A stretch of DNA of 64,000 nucleotides, taken from the NCBI GenBank assembly GCA_024233495.1, contig JACKPM010000003.1, forward strand, positions 186,001-250,000, written 5' to 3'. A program made the translations under genes and the position numbers. The number at the start of each line of letters is the position of its first letter. The first letter of the stretch is position 1. The notes under the pieces were generated by a model that searched no databases, had not been told where the DNA came from, and saw only the letters and a list, made by a program, of their open reading frames with translations. The stretch comes from Chlamydiales bacterium (GTDB lineage Bacteria > Chlamydiota > Chlamydiia > Chlamydiales > JAAKFR01). Below, in pieces: positions 1 to 8,874 of the stretch.

Positions 1-227
1 TTCAGCTTGGCTATTCACATCCTGTGAAGTTGCCTATCCCGCAAGGGCTTGAAGTTAATGTTGATAAGAACGTAAACATCATTGTGTCGGGTGTGGATAA
101 GCAGCAAGTTGGACAATTTGCAGCAGACATTCGTGCCAAACGTCCTCCTGAGCCTTACAAAGGTAAGGGAGTGCGTTACAAAGGTGAGTTTGTGCGTAAA
201 AAAGCCGGTAAAGCAGGTAAGAAATAA
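1..227 (+). CDS. rplF: 50S ribosomal protein L6 (C-terminal part)
   Basis: The 5' end lies outside the window; the open frame enters at base 3. The visible C-terminal 75 or so residues contain LGYSHPV and the basic tail PPEPYKGKGVRYKGE, which are hallmarks of the second L6 domain, followed by a lysine-rich end. L6 binds 23S rRNA near the sarcin-ricin loop. It is followed after two bases by rplR, as in the chlamydial spc-type operon, so it is presumably cotranscribed with the genes downstream. Confidence 0.96.
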   Translation, partial: QLGYSHPVKLPIPQGLEVNVDKNVNIIVSGVDKQQVGQFAADIRAKRPPEPYKGKGVRYKGEFVRKKAGKAGKK

Positions 228-229
228 TC

Positions 230-583
230 ATGGAAAGTAGCAAGAAACACACAGCAGTTGTGAGAAAGAAACGTACTATGCGTGTAAGAAAGCGTTTGCG
301 TGGTGATATGGAAAAGCCACGTCTTTGCGTCGTAAAGAGCAACCGTCACGTGACAGTGCAAGCGATTGATGATGAAAAGCACATCACACTCGCTAGTTTT
401 TCTACAATTGGCGAAAAGACTACGAAGAGCAAAGAGTCTGGAAAGCAGATTGGGCTCAAGATTGCAGAGTTTCTTAAATCGAAAAAAGTGAAAAGAGTTG
501 TCCTTGATCGTGGGCGCTTCAAATACCATGGCGTGATTGCTGCGGTTGCAGATGGTGCTCGAGAAGGTGGACTAGAGTTTTAA
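230..583 (+). CDS. rplR: 50S ribosomal protein L18
   Basis: The 117-residue product has the normal L18 length and a basic N-terminus. The conserved core RPRLCVVKSNRHV-type segment (here KPRLCVVKSNRHV) is followed by VVLDRGRFKYHGVIAAVADGAREGG, the typical L18 C-terminus. L18 binds 5S rRNA in the central protuberance of the large subunit. It lies between rplF and rpsE, separated by 2 and 15 bases, in the canonical ribosomal operon order. Confidence 0.97.
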   Translation: MESSKKHTAVVRKKRTMRVRKRLRGDMEKPRLCVVKSNRHVTVQAIDDEKHITLASFSTIGEKTTKSKESGKQIGLKIAEFLKSKKVKRVVLDRGRFKYHGVIAAVADGAREGGLEF

Positions 584-598
584 TTTACAGAGGAAATC

Positions 599-1099
599 AT
601 GGCGAATAAGGGCGCACAACAGCAGCAACAAAAACCTGATGATGGACTAGAGGAAAAGGTACTCTTTGTTAACCGCTGCTCTAAAGTCGTAAAGGGTGGA
701 CGTAAGTTCAGCTTTTCAGCACTGATCTTGGTAGGAGATCAGAATGGGAGTGTCGGTTACGGCTTTGCAAAAGCAAATGAGTTGACCGATGCGATCCGCA
801 AGGGTGGGGAAGCAGCACGTAAGAATATGGTGACTTTTGAGATGGAAGGGGTCACTATCCCTCACGAAGTGCTGGTCGACTATGATGGGGCGCGGTTATT
901 GCTGAAGCCTGCTCCCGATGGAACTGGTGTTGTCGCCGGATCTAGAGTGCGTTCAATTCTTGAATTTGCTGGATTACGCGATGTTGTCGCAAAGAATCTT
1001 GGGTCTAACAACCCAATCAACCAGGTAAAGGCAACCTTTAAAGCGTTGCTCAAGCTAAGAAACAAGAAGCGAAGAATGGAACTGAGGGGAATTTCATGA
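599..1099 (+). CDS. rpsE: 30S ribosomal protein S5
   Basis: The 166-residue product has the S5 double-stranded RNA-binding domain: VNRCSKVVKGGRKFSFSALI followed by GSVGYGFAKANE. The C-terminal domain shows LLKPAPDGTGVVAGSRVRSI and LGSNNPINQVKAT. A GAGGAAATC ribosome-binding region precedes the ATG. The gene overlaps rplO by ATGA, indicating translational coupling. There is no rpmD (L30) gene between rpsE and rplO, which is characteristic of chlamydial genomes. The short glutamine-rich N-terminal extension is unremarkable. Confidence 0.97.
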   Translation: MANKGAQQQQQKPDDGLEEKVLFVNRCSKVVKGGRKFSFSALILVGDQNGSVGYGFAKANELTDAIRKGGEAARKNMVTFEMEGVTIPHEVLVDYDGARLLLKPAPDGTGVVAGSRVRSILEFAGLRDVVAKNLGSNNPINQVKATFKALLKLRNKKRRMELRGIS

Positions 1100-1548
1100 G
1101 TATCAAACTAGAAGCGCTAGAGAATATTTCACGTCCAAAGAAAAGACGCAAGCTACTTGGGCGAGGCCCTGGATCTGGTAGAGGCAAGACCTCAGGCCGC
1201 GGTCAAAAAGGTATGGGGGCACGCTCTGGGTATAAAACACGTCAAGGCTACATCGGTGGTGGTGTTCCCCTGCACAAGAAAGTTCCAACAAGAGGCTTTT
1301 CAAACGCAAAATTCACTTGCCGTTTTGATGTAATCAATCTCGAACAAATTGAGAAAATCTACGAAGATGGTGAAACTGTAAGCGCAGAGACTCTTCGTGA
1401 AAAAGGGTACTTAAAAAAGTCTACAAATGGACTCAAAGTACTTGGTAAAGGCGAACTGACCAAGAAGGTGAAGTTTAAGATCGAGCGCATTTCTGAAAGT
1501 GCGCGGGCAAAGGTAAAAGATCACGAACTTAACCTTGTAGCAAGGTAG
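1096..1548 (+). CDS. rplO: 50S ribosomal protein L15
   Basis: The 150-residue product has the glycine/arginine-rich N-terminal extension of L15 (GRGPGSGRGKTSGRGQKG, then GGGVPLHKKVPTRGF), which penetrates the 23S rRNA core, and a globular C-terminal domain with LKVLGKGELTKKV. The start overlaps the rpsE stop (ATGA) and secY begins three bases after its stop, consistent with one operon. Confidence 0.97.
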   Translation: MSIKLEALENISRPKKRRKLLGRGPGSGRGKTSGRGQKGMGARSGYKTRQGYIGGGVPLHKKVPTRGFSNAKFTCRFDVINLEQIEKIYEDGETVSAETLREKGYLKKSTNGLKVLGKGELTKKVKFKIERISESARAKVKDHELNLVAR

Positions 1549-1551
1549 CCA

Positions 1552-2925
1552 ATGTTTGAGACAGTTAGGCGGATTGGGAGCATTCCCGAGCTTAAGGGCC
1601 GTATACTTTTTACGATTCTTATGTTGATCGTATGCCGTATAGGGGTGTTTATCCCTGTGCCTGGCATTAATGGAGATCAAGCTCTTGCCTTCTTTAAGCA
1701 AGCGACAGGGGGGGGGCAAAACCTTTTTCAGCTTGTTGATATCTTCTCAGGAGGAGCCTTCGCACAGATGACGGTGATTGCACTTGGTGTAGTTCCGTAT
1801 ATCTCAGCTTCCATTATTATGCAGCTGTTAATGGCAATTCTCCCTGGACTACAGAGGGAAGTTCGAGAGAATCCCTCTGTTGGTCGTCGTAAGATCAACA
1901 AGAATACCCGCCTGCTAACTGTCCTTTTAGCCTTTATTCAATCCTGCTTATATGCGCGCTACGCGCTTGGCATGAATTTGCAGAGTCCTGGAATCATTCT
2001 ACCAGAGATGCTAAAAATGCAACTCTTTGGCGTACCCATTCTCTTCTTTATGATGACCATCGTCACAATGACGACAGGTACAATTTTCCTGATGTGGATC
2101 GGAGAGCAGATTACTGAACGTGGTATTGGAAATGGTGTCAGCTTAATTATTACGATTGGTATTATCTCTACTCTTCCTACAACAATTGGATCAGTAATTA
2201 AGCAACTTAATTTGAGCTCTCAGGAACCAGGCCAGCTCACTTTTTCTTCTCTGCTGGTGCTTTTCGCCGTTTTTGTTCTAGTGATTATTGCGACAATTTT
2301 GATTTTACAGGGTGTGCGGAAGATTCCGGTTCAGTATGCAAGACGTGTTGTGGGGCGCCGTGAAGTACAAGGAGGAGGCTCATTTGTTCCTCTTAAAATC
2401 AACTATGCAGGCGTAATTCCCGTGATTTTCGCGAGCTCACTCCTTATGTTCCCAGCTACTATTGCGCAGTTTGTTGGGCGTGGTACATGGCTCGGCTCTT
2501 TTGCATCAGCGCTTTCACCTGGAAGCATGGTGTACACTACAATTTATGTTCTGCTCATTCTCTTCTTTACCTATTTTTGGACTGCAACGCAGTTTCATCC
2601 TGAGCAAATTGCCTCAGACATGAAGAAGAATGGAGCTTTTATTCCGGGCATTCGACAAGGAAAGCCCACACAAGATTACCTTGAGAAGACTATGAACCGC
2701 ATCACGTTGATCGGAGCTGTCTTCCTAGCAGTTTTAGCAATTTTACCAAACATGATAGGTAAAATTTTACATGTAGACCCCTCTATTAGTTATTTCTTCG
2801 GAGGTACTGCGCTTTTGATTCTTGTAGGAGTTGTTCTGGACACAATGAAGCAGATTGACTCGCATTTGATGATGAAGCGGTACGAGGGATTCATGAAGAG
2901 AGGGAAAATCAAAGGCAGGGCTTGA
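1552..2925 (+). CDS. secY: Preprotein translocase subunit SecY
   Basis: The 457-residue polytopic protein has about ten membrane segments and SecY signatures: RIGVFIPVPGING at the first transmembrane region, GGAFAQMTVIALGVVPYISASIIMQLL around residues 65-90, and the conserved cytosolic loop GGGSFVPLKINYAGVIPVIFA. SecY is the pore of the Sec translocon and would export the many signal-peptide proteins in this window. The codons for TGGG include a run of nine G residues (about 1708-1716) that stays in frame. infA and rpmJ, which follow secY in many bacteria, are absent; rpsM follows directly. Confidence 0.98.
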   Translation: MFETVRRIGSIPELKGRILFTILMLIVCRIGVFIPVPGINGDQALAFFKQATGGGQNLFQLVDIFSGGAFAQMTVIALGVVPYISASIIMQLLMAILPGLQREVRENPSVGRRKINKNTRLLTVLLAFIQSCLYARYALGMNLQSPGIILPEMLKMQLFGVPILFFMMTIVTMTTGTIFLMWIGEQITERGIGNGVSLIITIGIISTLPTTIGSVIKQLNLSSQEPGQLTFSSLLVLFAVFVLVIIATILILQGVRKIPVQYARRVVGRREVQGGGSFVPLKINYAGVIPVIFASSLLMFPATIAQFVGRGTWLGSFASALSPGSMVYTTIYVLLILFFTYFWTATQFHPEQIASDMKKNGAFIPGIRQGKPTQDYLEKTMNRITLIGAVFLAVLAILPNMIGKILHVDPSISYFFGGTALLILVGVVLDTMKQIDSHLMMKRYEGFMKRGKIKGRA

Positions 2926-2983
2926 TCATAACAGGTCAAGGTGCTATCATGCTCCCTCATAATTTAACGAAGAGAAAGAGAAT

Positions 2984-3352
2984 ATGCCTAGAGTCATTGG
3001 AGTAGACATTCCCGGAAAGAAGAGATTGATCATCAGCCTCACCTATATTTTTGGTGTAGGGCCGAATATCGCTGCAGAGATCATCGAGAGATTGGGGTTA
3101 GACCCTGATATGAGAGCGCACGCTCTCAAAGATGATGATGTCAGCCGAATCAACTCTCTTTTGCAATCTGAGTATAAGGTTGAAGGGGATTTGCGTCGTG
3201 ATGTGCAAAGTAACATCAAGCGTTTAATTAACATTCACTCTTACAGAGGCATGCGCCATCGTGTAGGACTTCCTGTGCGTGGACAAAGAACCTGCACGAA
3301 TGCGCGCACTAGGAAAGGTAAGCGCAAGACTGTAGCAGGTAAAAAGAAATAA
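2984..3352 (+). CDS. rpsM: 30S ribosomal protein S13
   Basis: The 122-residue product matches S13 along its whole length: the N-terminal helix-two-turn-helix region (ITYIFGVG-type segment, here LTYIFGVGPNIA), the middle SYRGMRHRVGLPVRGQRT motif, and the lysine/arginine-rich tail NARTRKGKRKTVAGKKK. S13 sits in the head of the small subunit and touches the A- and P-site tRNAs. A 58-base gap after secY has no clear terminator, and rpsK follows after 22 bases. Confidence 0.97.
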   Translation: MPRVIGVDIPGKKRLIISLTYIFGVGPNIAAEIIERLGLDPDMRAHALKDDDVSRINSLLQSEYKVEGDLRRDVQSNIKRLINIHSYRGMRHRVGLPVRGQRTCTNARTRKGKRKTVAGKKK

Positions 3353-3374
3353 TTTATTTTAAGGAGAAACTCCG

Positions 3375-3788
3375 TTGGCAAAGCAAGTTCAAGCAAAGAA
3401 GGGCGGTGTCAAAACCAAGACGAAGAAGCGCTCGGCACGTAATGTTCCTGTTGGGATTATTCACGTCAATGCGACGTTCAATAATACCAACGTCACTGTC
3501 ACCGATCCTAGCGGCAATGTGATTGCATGGGCAACAGCTGGAAAAGCTGGATACTCAGGCTCTCGAAAGTCTTCTGGTTTTGCCGCAACTATGGCTGCGC
3601 AAGATGCTGCAAAGCAGGCGCAGGCGATGGGGATGAAGGAAGCAGAAGTAAATCTAAAGGGTCCAGGAGCTGGACGCGAATCTGCTGTGCGTGGTGTGAT
3701 TAGCGCAGGCATCGCGGTTACCGTTATCAGAGACAAGACGCCCGTTCCACACAACGGTTGCCGTCCAAGAAAGCGCCGCAGAGTTTAA
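3375..3788 (+). CDS. rpsK: 30S ribosomal protein S11 (TTG start)
   Basis: The 137-residue product carries the S11 signatures GIIHVNATFNNTNVTVTDPSGN and GAGRESAVRGV, then the C-terminal VIRDKTPVPHNGCRPRKRRRV. S11 forms part of the platform of the small subunit and contacts mRNA near the Shine-Dalgarno helix. Translation begins at a TTG preceded by AAGGAG at a normal distance; there is no ATG at a suitable place, and the resulting MAKQ start fits the family. Confidence 0.97.
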   Translation: MAKQVQAKKGGVKTKTKKRSARNVPVGIIHVNATFNNTNVTVTDPSGNVIAWATAGKAGYSGSRKSSGFAATMAAQDAAKQAQAMGMKEAEVNLKGPGAGRESAVRGVISAGIAVTVIRDKTPVPHNGCRPRKRRRV

Positions 3789-3797
3789 GGAGGTCAC

Positions 3798-4898
3798 ATG
3801 CCAGCACTACTATATGATAAATTTGAAACACCCGATAAGATCAAGGTTGATGAGAAGGGTTCCTCAAAGACCCATGCGCGCTTTATTGCAGAGCCTTTTG
3901 AGCGCGGCTTTGGACATACAATTGGAAACGCTTTGCGTCGTTTGATGTTGAGTTCGATTGAAGCTCCAGCAATCATGTCTTTTTACATGGAAGGTGTGCA
4001 GCACGAATACATGGCAGTTGAGGGAATTATAGAAGATGTAACAAACATTGTCTTAAACCTCAAAGGCGCGCTTCTACGTCGCCTCTCACTTGAGGACTTG
4101 CCTAACGTTCGTGAACAGCGCGTTTTGACAAAGATGCTTGACGTAACTGAATCTGATCTATCTTCTGGACAGAAGGTGATCACTCTAGGAGATCTTGTTG
4201 AGTCTAAAGAATATGAAGTGGTAAATCCAGATCTTCCAATTTTCACTGTTACTAAGCCAATGGCACGTAGAGTAGATATCAAAGTGGCTATTGGACGTGG
4301 GTATGTGCCCTCTGAGCGCCATGATGTTGAGAACAAGATTGTGGATGAGATCGTTTTGGACTCTCCATTTTCTCCTGTGCGCATGGTAAACTACTTTGTT
4401 GAAGCGACACGTGTTGGTCAAGATACAGACTATGACAGGCTGATCTTAGATGTCACAACTGATGGACGCGTCACACCACAAGAAGCGCTCTCTTTTGCAG
4501 CGAAAATCTTGGTAAAGCAGCTCACTGTTTTTGAAAACATTGAAGAGCATGAGATTCGTTTCGAAGAGGCAAAGAAGAGCTGTGATTCAGATCGAGATGA
4601 GTTGATGCAAAAGCTAGTGCTTGGCATTAATGAGATCGAGCTTTCAGTGCGTTCAACTAACTGCCTCAATGGTGCAAACATTGACACTATTGGTGAGCTT
4701 GTTGTGATGCCTGAGCCAAAGCTACTTCAGTTCAGAAACTTTGGCAAAAAATCTTTAAATGAGATTAAAGCCAAGCTAACTGAAATGGGCCTCAGCCTAG
4801 GAATGGACTTGACCCGCTTTGGGATTACGCAGGATAATGTTAGGGATAAAATTCAAGAGTACGTTGAGGAGCATCCGAAAGGAGGTCAAGCAGTATGA
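3798..4898 (+). CDS. rpoA: DNA-directed RNA polymerase subunit alpha
   Basis: The 366-residue product has both alpha-subunit domains. The N-terminal dimerisation domain includes RFIAEPFERGFGHTIGNALRRLMLSS and GAIVEDVTNIVLNLK-type sequence (here IIEDVTNIVLNLKGA). The C-terminal domain from about residue 280 has helix-hairpin-helix sequence LLQFRNFGKKSLNEIKAKLTEMGL, which contacts UP elements and activators. AAGGAGGTCAC precedes the ATG. The gene overlaps rplQ by ATGA, as in other chlamydiae. Confidence 0.98.
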   Translation: MPALLYDKFETPDKIKVDEKGSSKTHARFIAEPFERGFGHTIGNALRRLMLSSIEAPAIMSFYMEGVQHEYMAVEGIIEDVTNIVLNLKGALLRRLSLEDLPNVREQRVLTKMLDVTESDLSSGQKVITLGDLVESKEYEVVNPDLPIFTVTKPMARRVDIKVAIGRGYVPSERHDVENKIVDEIVLDSPFSPVRMVNYFVEATRVGQDTDYDRLILDVTTDGRVTPQEALSFAAKILVKQLTVFENIEEHEIRFEEAKKSCDSDRDELMQKLVLGINEIELSVRSTNCLNGANIDTIGELVVMPEPKLLQFRNFGKKSLNEIKAKLTEMGLSLGMDLTRFGITQDNVRDKIQEYVEEHPKGGQAV

Positions 4899-5320
4899 GA
4901 CACCGTAAGCAAATTTGTAAACTAGGGCGCACAAGTTCTCACAGACGTTGTTTGATTGCAAACATGCTCAAAGATTTGATTGATCGTGAGCGCATCATCA
5001 CATCTGTGGCGAAGGCAAAAGAGTTGCGCAGGCATGCTGACCGCATTGTCACCCTTGCAAAGAAAGACACACTAGCAAGCAAACGAGAGGCGAAAAAGCG
5101 CCTTATGGTACGTTATAATACGTTGACCTCTAAAGAGCGCCGAGAAGTGCGTGAGGGAAACACTGCTGCGTACAATACAGACCGCCGTGTGATTAAGAAG
5201 TTGGAAGGACTAGCAAGCCGCTTTTCGAGCCGTGAAGGAGGCTATACACGCATTATCAAGAAAGGGAAGCGTGTTGGAGACAATGCCGACCTTTGCGTGA
5301 TCGAATACCTCAGCGAATAA
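4895..5320 (+). CDS. rplQ: 50S ribosomal protein L17
   Basis: The 141-residue product opens with MRHRKQICKLGRTSSHRRCLIANMLKDLI, close to the invariant L17 N-terminus, and ends with the C-terminal strand that places L17 at the tunnel exit side of the large subunit (LCVIEYLSE). The ATG overlaps the rpoA stop. gapA follows after 27 bases, the arrangement seen in Chlamydia. Confidence 0.97.
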   Translation: MRHRKQICKLGRTSSHRRCLIANMLKDLIDRERIITSVAKAKELRRHADRIVTLAKKDTLASKREAKKRLMVRYNTLTSKERREVREGNTAAYNTDRRVIKKLEGLASRFSSREGGYTRIIKKGKRVGDNADLCVIEYLSE

Positions 5321-5347
5321 AGACACCGACTACAATGGAGACGAGCT

Positions 5348-6379
5348 ATGGGAGTGAAGATTGCGATCAATGGATTTGGACGTATTGGAAGACTTTTTTT
5401 AAGAAAGGCAATCAAAAACAAAAACATTGAGGTCGTCGCAATCAACGACCTTGTCCCTCCCGAAAATCTCGCCTACCTTTTCAAGTATGACTCTACCCAT
5501 GGACGTTTTGATGGTGATGTGCAAGTAACAGACACACACCTCATCGTCGATGGGAGAGAGATCCTTGTTTGTTCAGAGCGCAGTCCTGCCAATCTCCCTT
5601 GGAAGAAGTTACATGTAGATTACGTAGTAGAATCTACGGGACTTTTTACAAAGCTTGAAGACGCAAAGCAGCACATTCAAGCGGGAGCGAAGCGTGTCAT
5701 TATTTCTGCACCTGCGAAGGGTGATGTTCCTACTTTTGTTTTGGGTGTCAACCACGAGAAGTATGATCCCAAAGAGCATACAGTTATCTCAAATGCTTCT
5801 TGTACAACTAACTGCTTAGCGCCAATTACTAAAGTCCTGCTCGACAACTTTGGGATTGAAGAGGGTTTGATGACGACAGTACACGCCTTAACAGCAGCGC
5901 AGCCGAGTGTTGACGGCCCCTCAAAGAAGGATTTACGTGGTGGAAGAGGGTCGAGTCAAAATATTATCCCCGCTTCGACGGGGGCAGCCAAAGCTGTTGC
6001 GCTTTGTCTTCCTGAAGTGAAGGGAAAGTTGACAGGGATGGCTTTTAGAATTCCTGTAGCAGATGTTTCTGTTGTGGATCTAACTGTGAAGCTTACTAAA
6101 GAGACGACATACGAAGAGATTTGCGATGTCATGAGAGAAGCTGCAGAAGGTTCCATGAAAGGGATATTGTGTTACTGTGATGAGCCAGTGGTATCGAGCG
6201 ATTTTATCAGCTCTCCTTACTCTTCGATTTTCGATGCTGGAGCTGGGATTGCTTTGAATGGCCACTTTTTTAAATTAGTTGCTTGGTATGATAACGAGAT
6301 GGGGTATTCAACCCGCATTATGGATTTGATTGAGTACATGGCAAGCAAGGAAAACAGTATAGTTATGGAGAGTCGATAG
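5348..6379 (+). CDS. gapA: Glyceraldehyde-3-phosphate dehydrogenase
   Basis: The 343-residue product starts with the Rossmann motif INGFGRIGR for NAD binding and has the catalytic SNASCTTNCLAP segment with the active-site cysteine at residue 152, then the substrate-binding GRGSSQNIIPASTGAAKAV loop and the C-terminal WYDNEMGYSTR. It oxidises glyceraldehyde 3-phosphate to 1,3-bisphosphoglycerate in glycolysis. It lies directly after rplQ, the chlamydial order. Its TAG stop overlaps the GTG start of the next gene by one base. Glyceraldehyde 3-phosphate is also a product of the phosphoketolase encoded at 43172-45580. Confidence 0.97.
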   Translation: MGVKIAINGFGRIGRLFLRKAIKNKNIEVVAINDLVPPENLAYLFKYDSTHGRFDGDVQVTDTHLIVDGREILVCSERSPANLPWKKLHVDYVVESTGLFTKLEDAKQHIQAGAKRVIISAPAKGDVPTFVLGVNHEKYDPKEHTVISNASCTTNCLAPITKVLLDNFGIEEGLMTTVHALTAAQPSVDGPSKKDLRGGRGSSQNIIPASTGAAKAVALCLPEVKGKLTGMAFRIPVADVSVVDLTVKLTKETTYEEICDVMREAAEGSMKGILCYCDEPVVSSDFISSPYSSIFDAGAGIALNGHFFKLVAWYDNEMGYSTRIMDLIEYMASKENSIVMESR

Positions 6380-6903
6380 TGCATTTTACTAGAGAGCCGA
6401 TTATCGAGACCATTATCACGCCCAAGGATGGGTACAAACTTGTATTGCGTCCTTCTAAGGGAGGGAGCGAAGAGTTTTTTGTTGATATGGTTGAGGTGAT
6501 CTCTTTTGGAAACACCAGTTTTTACCGCTCACTTGAGAAGCCGAAGTGTTTTGTGGTTCCTACGCAAGATTATGACGTCATTGAAGTGCGTGAAGCGCGC
6601 ATGGCGCTCAAGAGTTCATCTGTTGAGAAGGTAAAGATTGCTGGTGGCAAGAAAGAAGATGAAGAGAAGGGTGAGAAGAAAGGGCGCAATAAGCGTACGC
6701 GTAAGAAGAAAGATGGCAAGCCCAAGGATGAGAGAAAACCTGAAGAATCTGGTGAGGAGCCAAGAGTTGAATTAGAGCCCAAGCTGGAGCCTAAGCCACT
6801 TGAGAAGCGCGCCTTGATTCCTCCTCCTCCAACGCTTATCTCAGAGACCATAGCGCGTTATAAAGAAGAGGAAGCCGCTGTTGAGGAAGACGTGCCCCAA
6901 TAG
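6379..6903 (+). CDS. Conserved chlamydial protein in the CT504 position
   Basis: The 174-residue product begins at a GTG overlapping the gapA stop. Residues 1-75 look globular (ITPKDGYKLVLRPSKGG, then FYRSLEKPKCFVVPTQDYDVIEVRE), and residues 85-150 are low-complexity and highly charged (lysine/glutamate then proline-rich), so probably disordered. In C. trachomatis an uncharacterised gene, CT504, occupies the place beside gapA; position and architecture suggest this is its counterpart, but I cannot align them here. The function is unknown; the basic/acidic middle could bind nucleic acid or another protein. Confidence 0.75.
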   Translation: MHFTREPIIETIITPKDGYKLVLRPSKGGSEEFFVDMVEVISFGNTSFYRSLEKPKCFVVPTQDYDVIEVREARMALKSSSVEKVKIAGGKKEDEEKGEKKGRNKRTRKKKDGKPKDERKPEESGEEPRVELEPKLEPKPLEKRALIPPPPTLISETIARYKEEEAAVEEDVPQ

Positions 6904-7366
6904 TGATGGTAAGTACCAGTATGGCTTTACGCAGTCTGGACTTTTCACACTTCTAGACAAGAAGGGGGAGCCTTTCTACCCGAAGGTGCTCCCCATAGCA
7001 GACAAAGTCCTTGGCAATCTTATTTGGATTGCACTCTGGGTTCTTGCCATCTTCCTTACCAACTGGCTCCTACCTTCCCCCATCCTTCTTCATACCAACC
7101 GTGCGCTGATGGCGCTCCTAATCTTTAATCTCTTTTTTCTTGGTTGTCGTCTAACCCAACTTCTTCTTTGCCGCCCATTGCGGCCTCTATTTTTTCCTCC
7201 TCTCTGGATGCGTCTTACCCGTCAAATTGCTCGTGGAGCTGATATTACTCTTTTAAAAAAGCATAATCTCCAAGATCACCCTGGGCTTCTTGCAAACCTT
7301 GCACTCGCCCACAAACTGCGCTATAACAAAATGGATGAACAAAGCGCAGAAAATCATCCTGCTTAG
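6881..7366 (+). CDS. Uncharacterised membrane protein, two transmembrane segments
   Basis: The 161-residue frame overlaps the previous gene by 23 bases and has no early ATG; a TTG at 6881, preceded by a GAGGAAG-type ribosome-binding sequence, is the most plausible start. It has two clear hydrophobic segments (about residues 45-65 and 77-97) followed by a cytoplasmic, arginine-containing C-terminal region. No family is recognised. The 3' end overlaps the start of the MFS transporter, so the two are likely cotranscribed and translationally coupled. Confidence 0.6.
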   Translation: MRKTCPNSDGKYQYGFTQSGLFTLLDKKGEPFYPKVLPIADKVLGNLIWIALWVLAIFLTNWLLPSPILLHTNRALMALLIFNLFFLGCRLTQLLLCRPLRPLFFPPLWMRLTRQIARGADITLLKKHNLQDHPGLLANLALAHKLRYNKMDEQSAENHPA

Positions 7367-8522
7367 TTACACAAGTGTTGCCTCTTTTGGAGCCTCAATT
7401 CTTACCCCTGCTCTTCCCACCATAGCCAAGCAGCTCCACCTTTCTGAAGGCGCTATTGAATCGCTGGTTACCATTTTTCTTCTCGGATACATGTGGGGAC
7501 CACTACTCTATGCCCCCCTTGCCAACCGCTTTGGCCGCCTCTTTGCTCTACGCTTCGGCCTTATCCTCGCAATTGTTGGTACACTCCTCACCCTTTTCAC
7601 CCCCGCCCTATTAACAGGCCGCCTTCTCACAGCAATCGGCGCCTCCTGCGGCCTCTCCTGTTCTCTCATGCTCCTCTATGACCTACTTCCACCCAATGAA
7701 GCTAAACACACCCTCTCATTTGGCACCCTCTCCTTTACCCTTGGCCTTGCTTGCGCCATTACCCTTGGCGGCATCATCACACAATACTGGAACTGGCATG
7801 GCACATTTTGGGTCTACCTCGCCTACCTCATCTTCCTTTTTTTCACTACTTTCACCTTTACTGAGACCCTCAAGACAAAAGAGCCCATTCACCTCTCCTA
7901 CATAATCAAGGGATACGCCAAAACCCTCAATAGCTGGTCCTTTTTCGTCTATGCAATTGCCTCCAGCTTTACTGCCATCACCATTTACTGCTTTTCAACG
8001 GAAGCCCCACTCATTGCCAAACACACCTTTAGCTTACCTGCCAGCCATTATGGCTATTGGAATAACCTCTCACTTTTTGGCCTTTTTCTTAGTGGATTTC
8101 TTGGTCGCCATCTTCTCAAGAAAAGGCGTCCTACGACAGTGCTTTACCTTGCTCTATCTGGAGCGATGCTTGCCCTCTTTGCATTCCTGCTCCAGTATCT
8201 CCTACACATTCAAAACCCCCTCTACTTTTTTCTGACAGGGTTTGTACTTTATTTTTTTACTGGGCTTTTTTTTCCAGCGGCATCGCACCTTGCCATATCT
8301 GCCTCACCTGACCGAGCCAATGCCTCCAGTCTTACCAGTTTTTTTTACATAGCCATGCCCACCCTTACCGTGCTCACGATGGGTTACCTTCCGCTGCCCC
8401 CCTTTGCCTCGCTAATTGCGATTATGCTACTTTCTTGGGCGCTGGTATTTATATTGATAAGTACGGTATGGCGCACACCTTCTCGCCCCATGGACTTCTC
8501 CGACTCCCACGTGGAGGCTTAA
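7335..8522 (+). CDS. MFS transporter, Bcr/CflA-like drug efflux type
   Basis: The product of about 395 residues has twelve predicted membrane segments. The N-terminal half resembles Bcr/CflA exporters: an ILTPALPTIAKQL segment after the first helix, and the loop 2-3 motif LANRFGRLFALRFG, a variant of motif A. I place the start at the ATG at 7335 (MNKAQKI) rather than at 7290, because the first helix then begins at the normal distance. It overlaps the preceding gene by 32 bases. The substrate is unknown. Codon composition is more C-rich than in its neighbours, as also seen in the MFS gene at 54452. Confidence 0.85.
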   Translation: MNKAQKIILLSYTSVASFGASILTPALPTIAKQLHLSEGAIESLVTIFLLGYMWGPLLYAPLANRFGRLFALRFGLILAIVGTLLTLFTPALLTGRLLTAIGASCGLSCSLMLLYDLLPPNEAKHTLSFGTLSFTLGLACAITLGGIITQYWNWHGTFWVYLAYLIFLFFTTFTFTETLKTKEPIHLSYIIKGYAKTLNSWSFFVYAIASSFTAITIYCFSTEAPLIAKHTFSLPASHYGYWNNLSLFGLFLSGFLGRHLLKKRRPTTVLYLALSGAMLALFAFLLQYLLHIQNPLYFFLTGFVLYFFTGLFFPAASHLAISASPDRANASSLTSFFYIAMPTLTVLTMGYLPLPPFASLIAIMLLSWALVFILISTVWRTPSRPMDFSDSHVEA

Positions 8523-8534
8523 GAAGAAGGCCTT

Positions 8535-8553
8535 AAAACTATACTATAGTTTT
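8535..8553. terminator. Dyad symmetry between convergent genes
   Basis: Nine bases (AAAACTATA) are mirrored as their reverse complement around a single central base. The element lies 13 bases after the MFS stop and before the convergent minus-strand gene ending at 8578. It is A/T-rich and ends in four T residues on the plus strand and, read on the minus strand, likewise. This would suit a bidirectional terminator, but the stem is weak, so it could also be an operator-like site. Confidence 0.35.
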
Positions 8554-8577
8554 CATATGAAGATTTTAATGCCGACC

Positions 8578-8874
8578 TTAGCACAGAAAATAGATAGCCA
8601 GATTCCAGAACCCAAATGCAATGAAAGGGAGGCTAAAGGCAGAAAAAATATGTTGTTTGTTTCGTTTTTTGCATCCAACCCAGATATGGCATAGCCCCAC
8701 TGCCCCAGCAATAGGCACGGGTAATGTAATCATCGGCAATAATAACTGAATACCTCGGGAAGTAAATAAGCAACCATCGGCAAAGGAGCCGAAGATAGCG
8801 AATCCCGTCATAGGTATGGCGGCCAATAAAAAGGCTGCAGTCAGCGCAGTTCCCCCTAATATCCATTTGTTCAC
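8578..8874 (-). CDS. Small three-helix membrane protein
   Basis: The 98-residue product is mostly hydrophobic with three likely membrane segments (about residues 5-28, 40-65 and 77-97). Its ATG overlaps the stop of the upstream lipoprotein-family gene (8871-9390) by ATGA, so it is probably the last gene of the minus-strand array. No family is recognised. Its coupling to the array suggests a shared role, but the sequence shows nothing specific. Confidence 0.6.
   Translation of the reverse strand: MNKWILGGTALTAAFLLAAIPMTGFAIFGSFADGCLFTSRGIQLLLPMITLPVPIAGAVGLCHIWVGCKKRNKQHIFSAFSLPFIAFGFWNLAIYFLC

Noticed and set aside
1708..1716. G9 tract inside secY as a phase-variation site
   Set aside because: It stays in frame in an essential gene and encodes three glycines; variation would be lethal, so it is unlikely to be a switch. 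It shows that G-runs here are not always functional.
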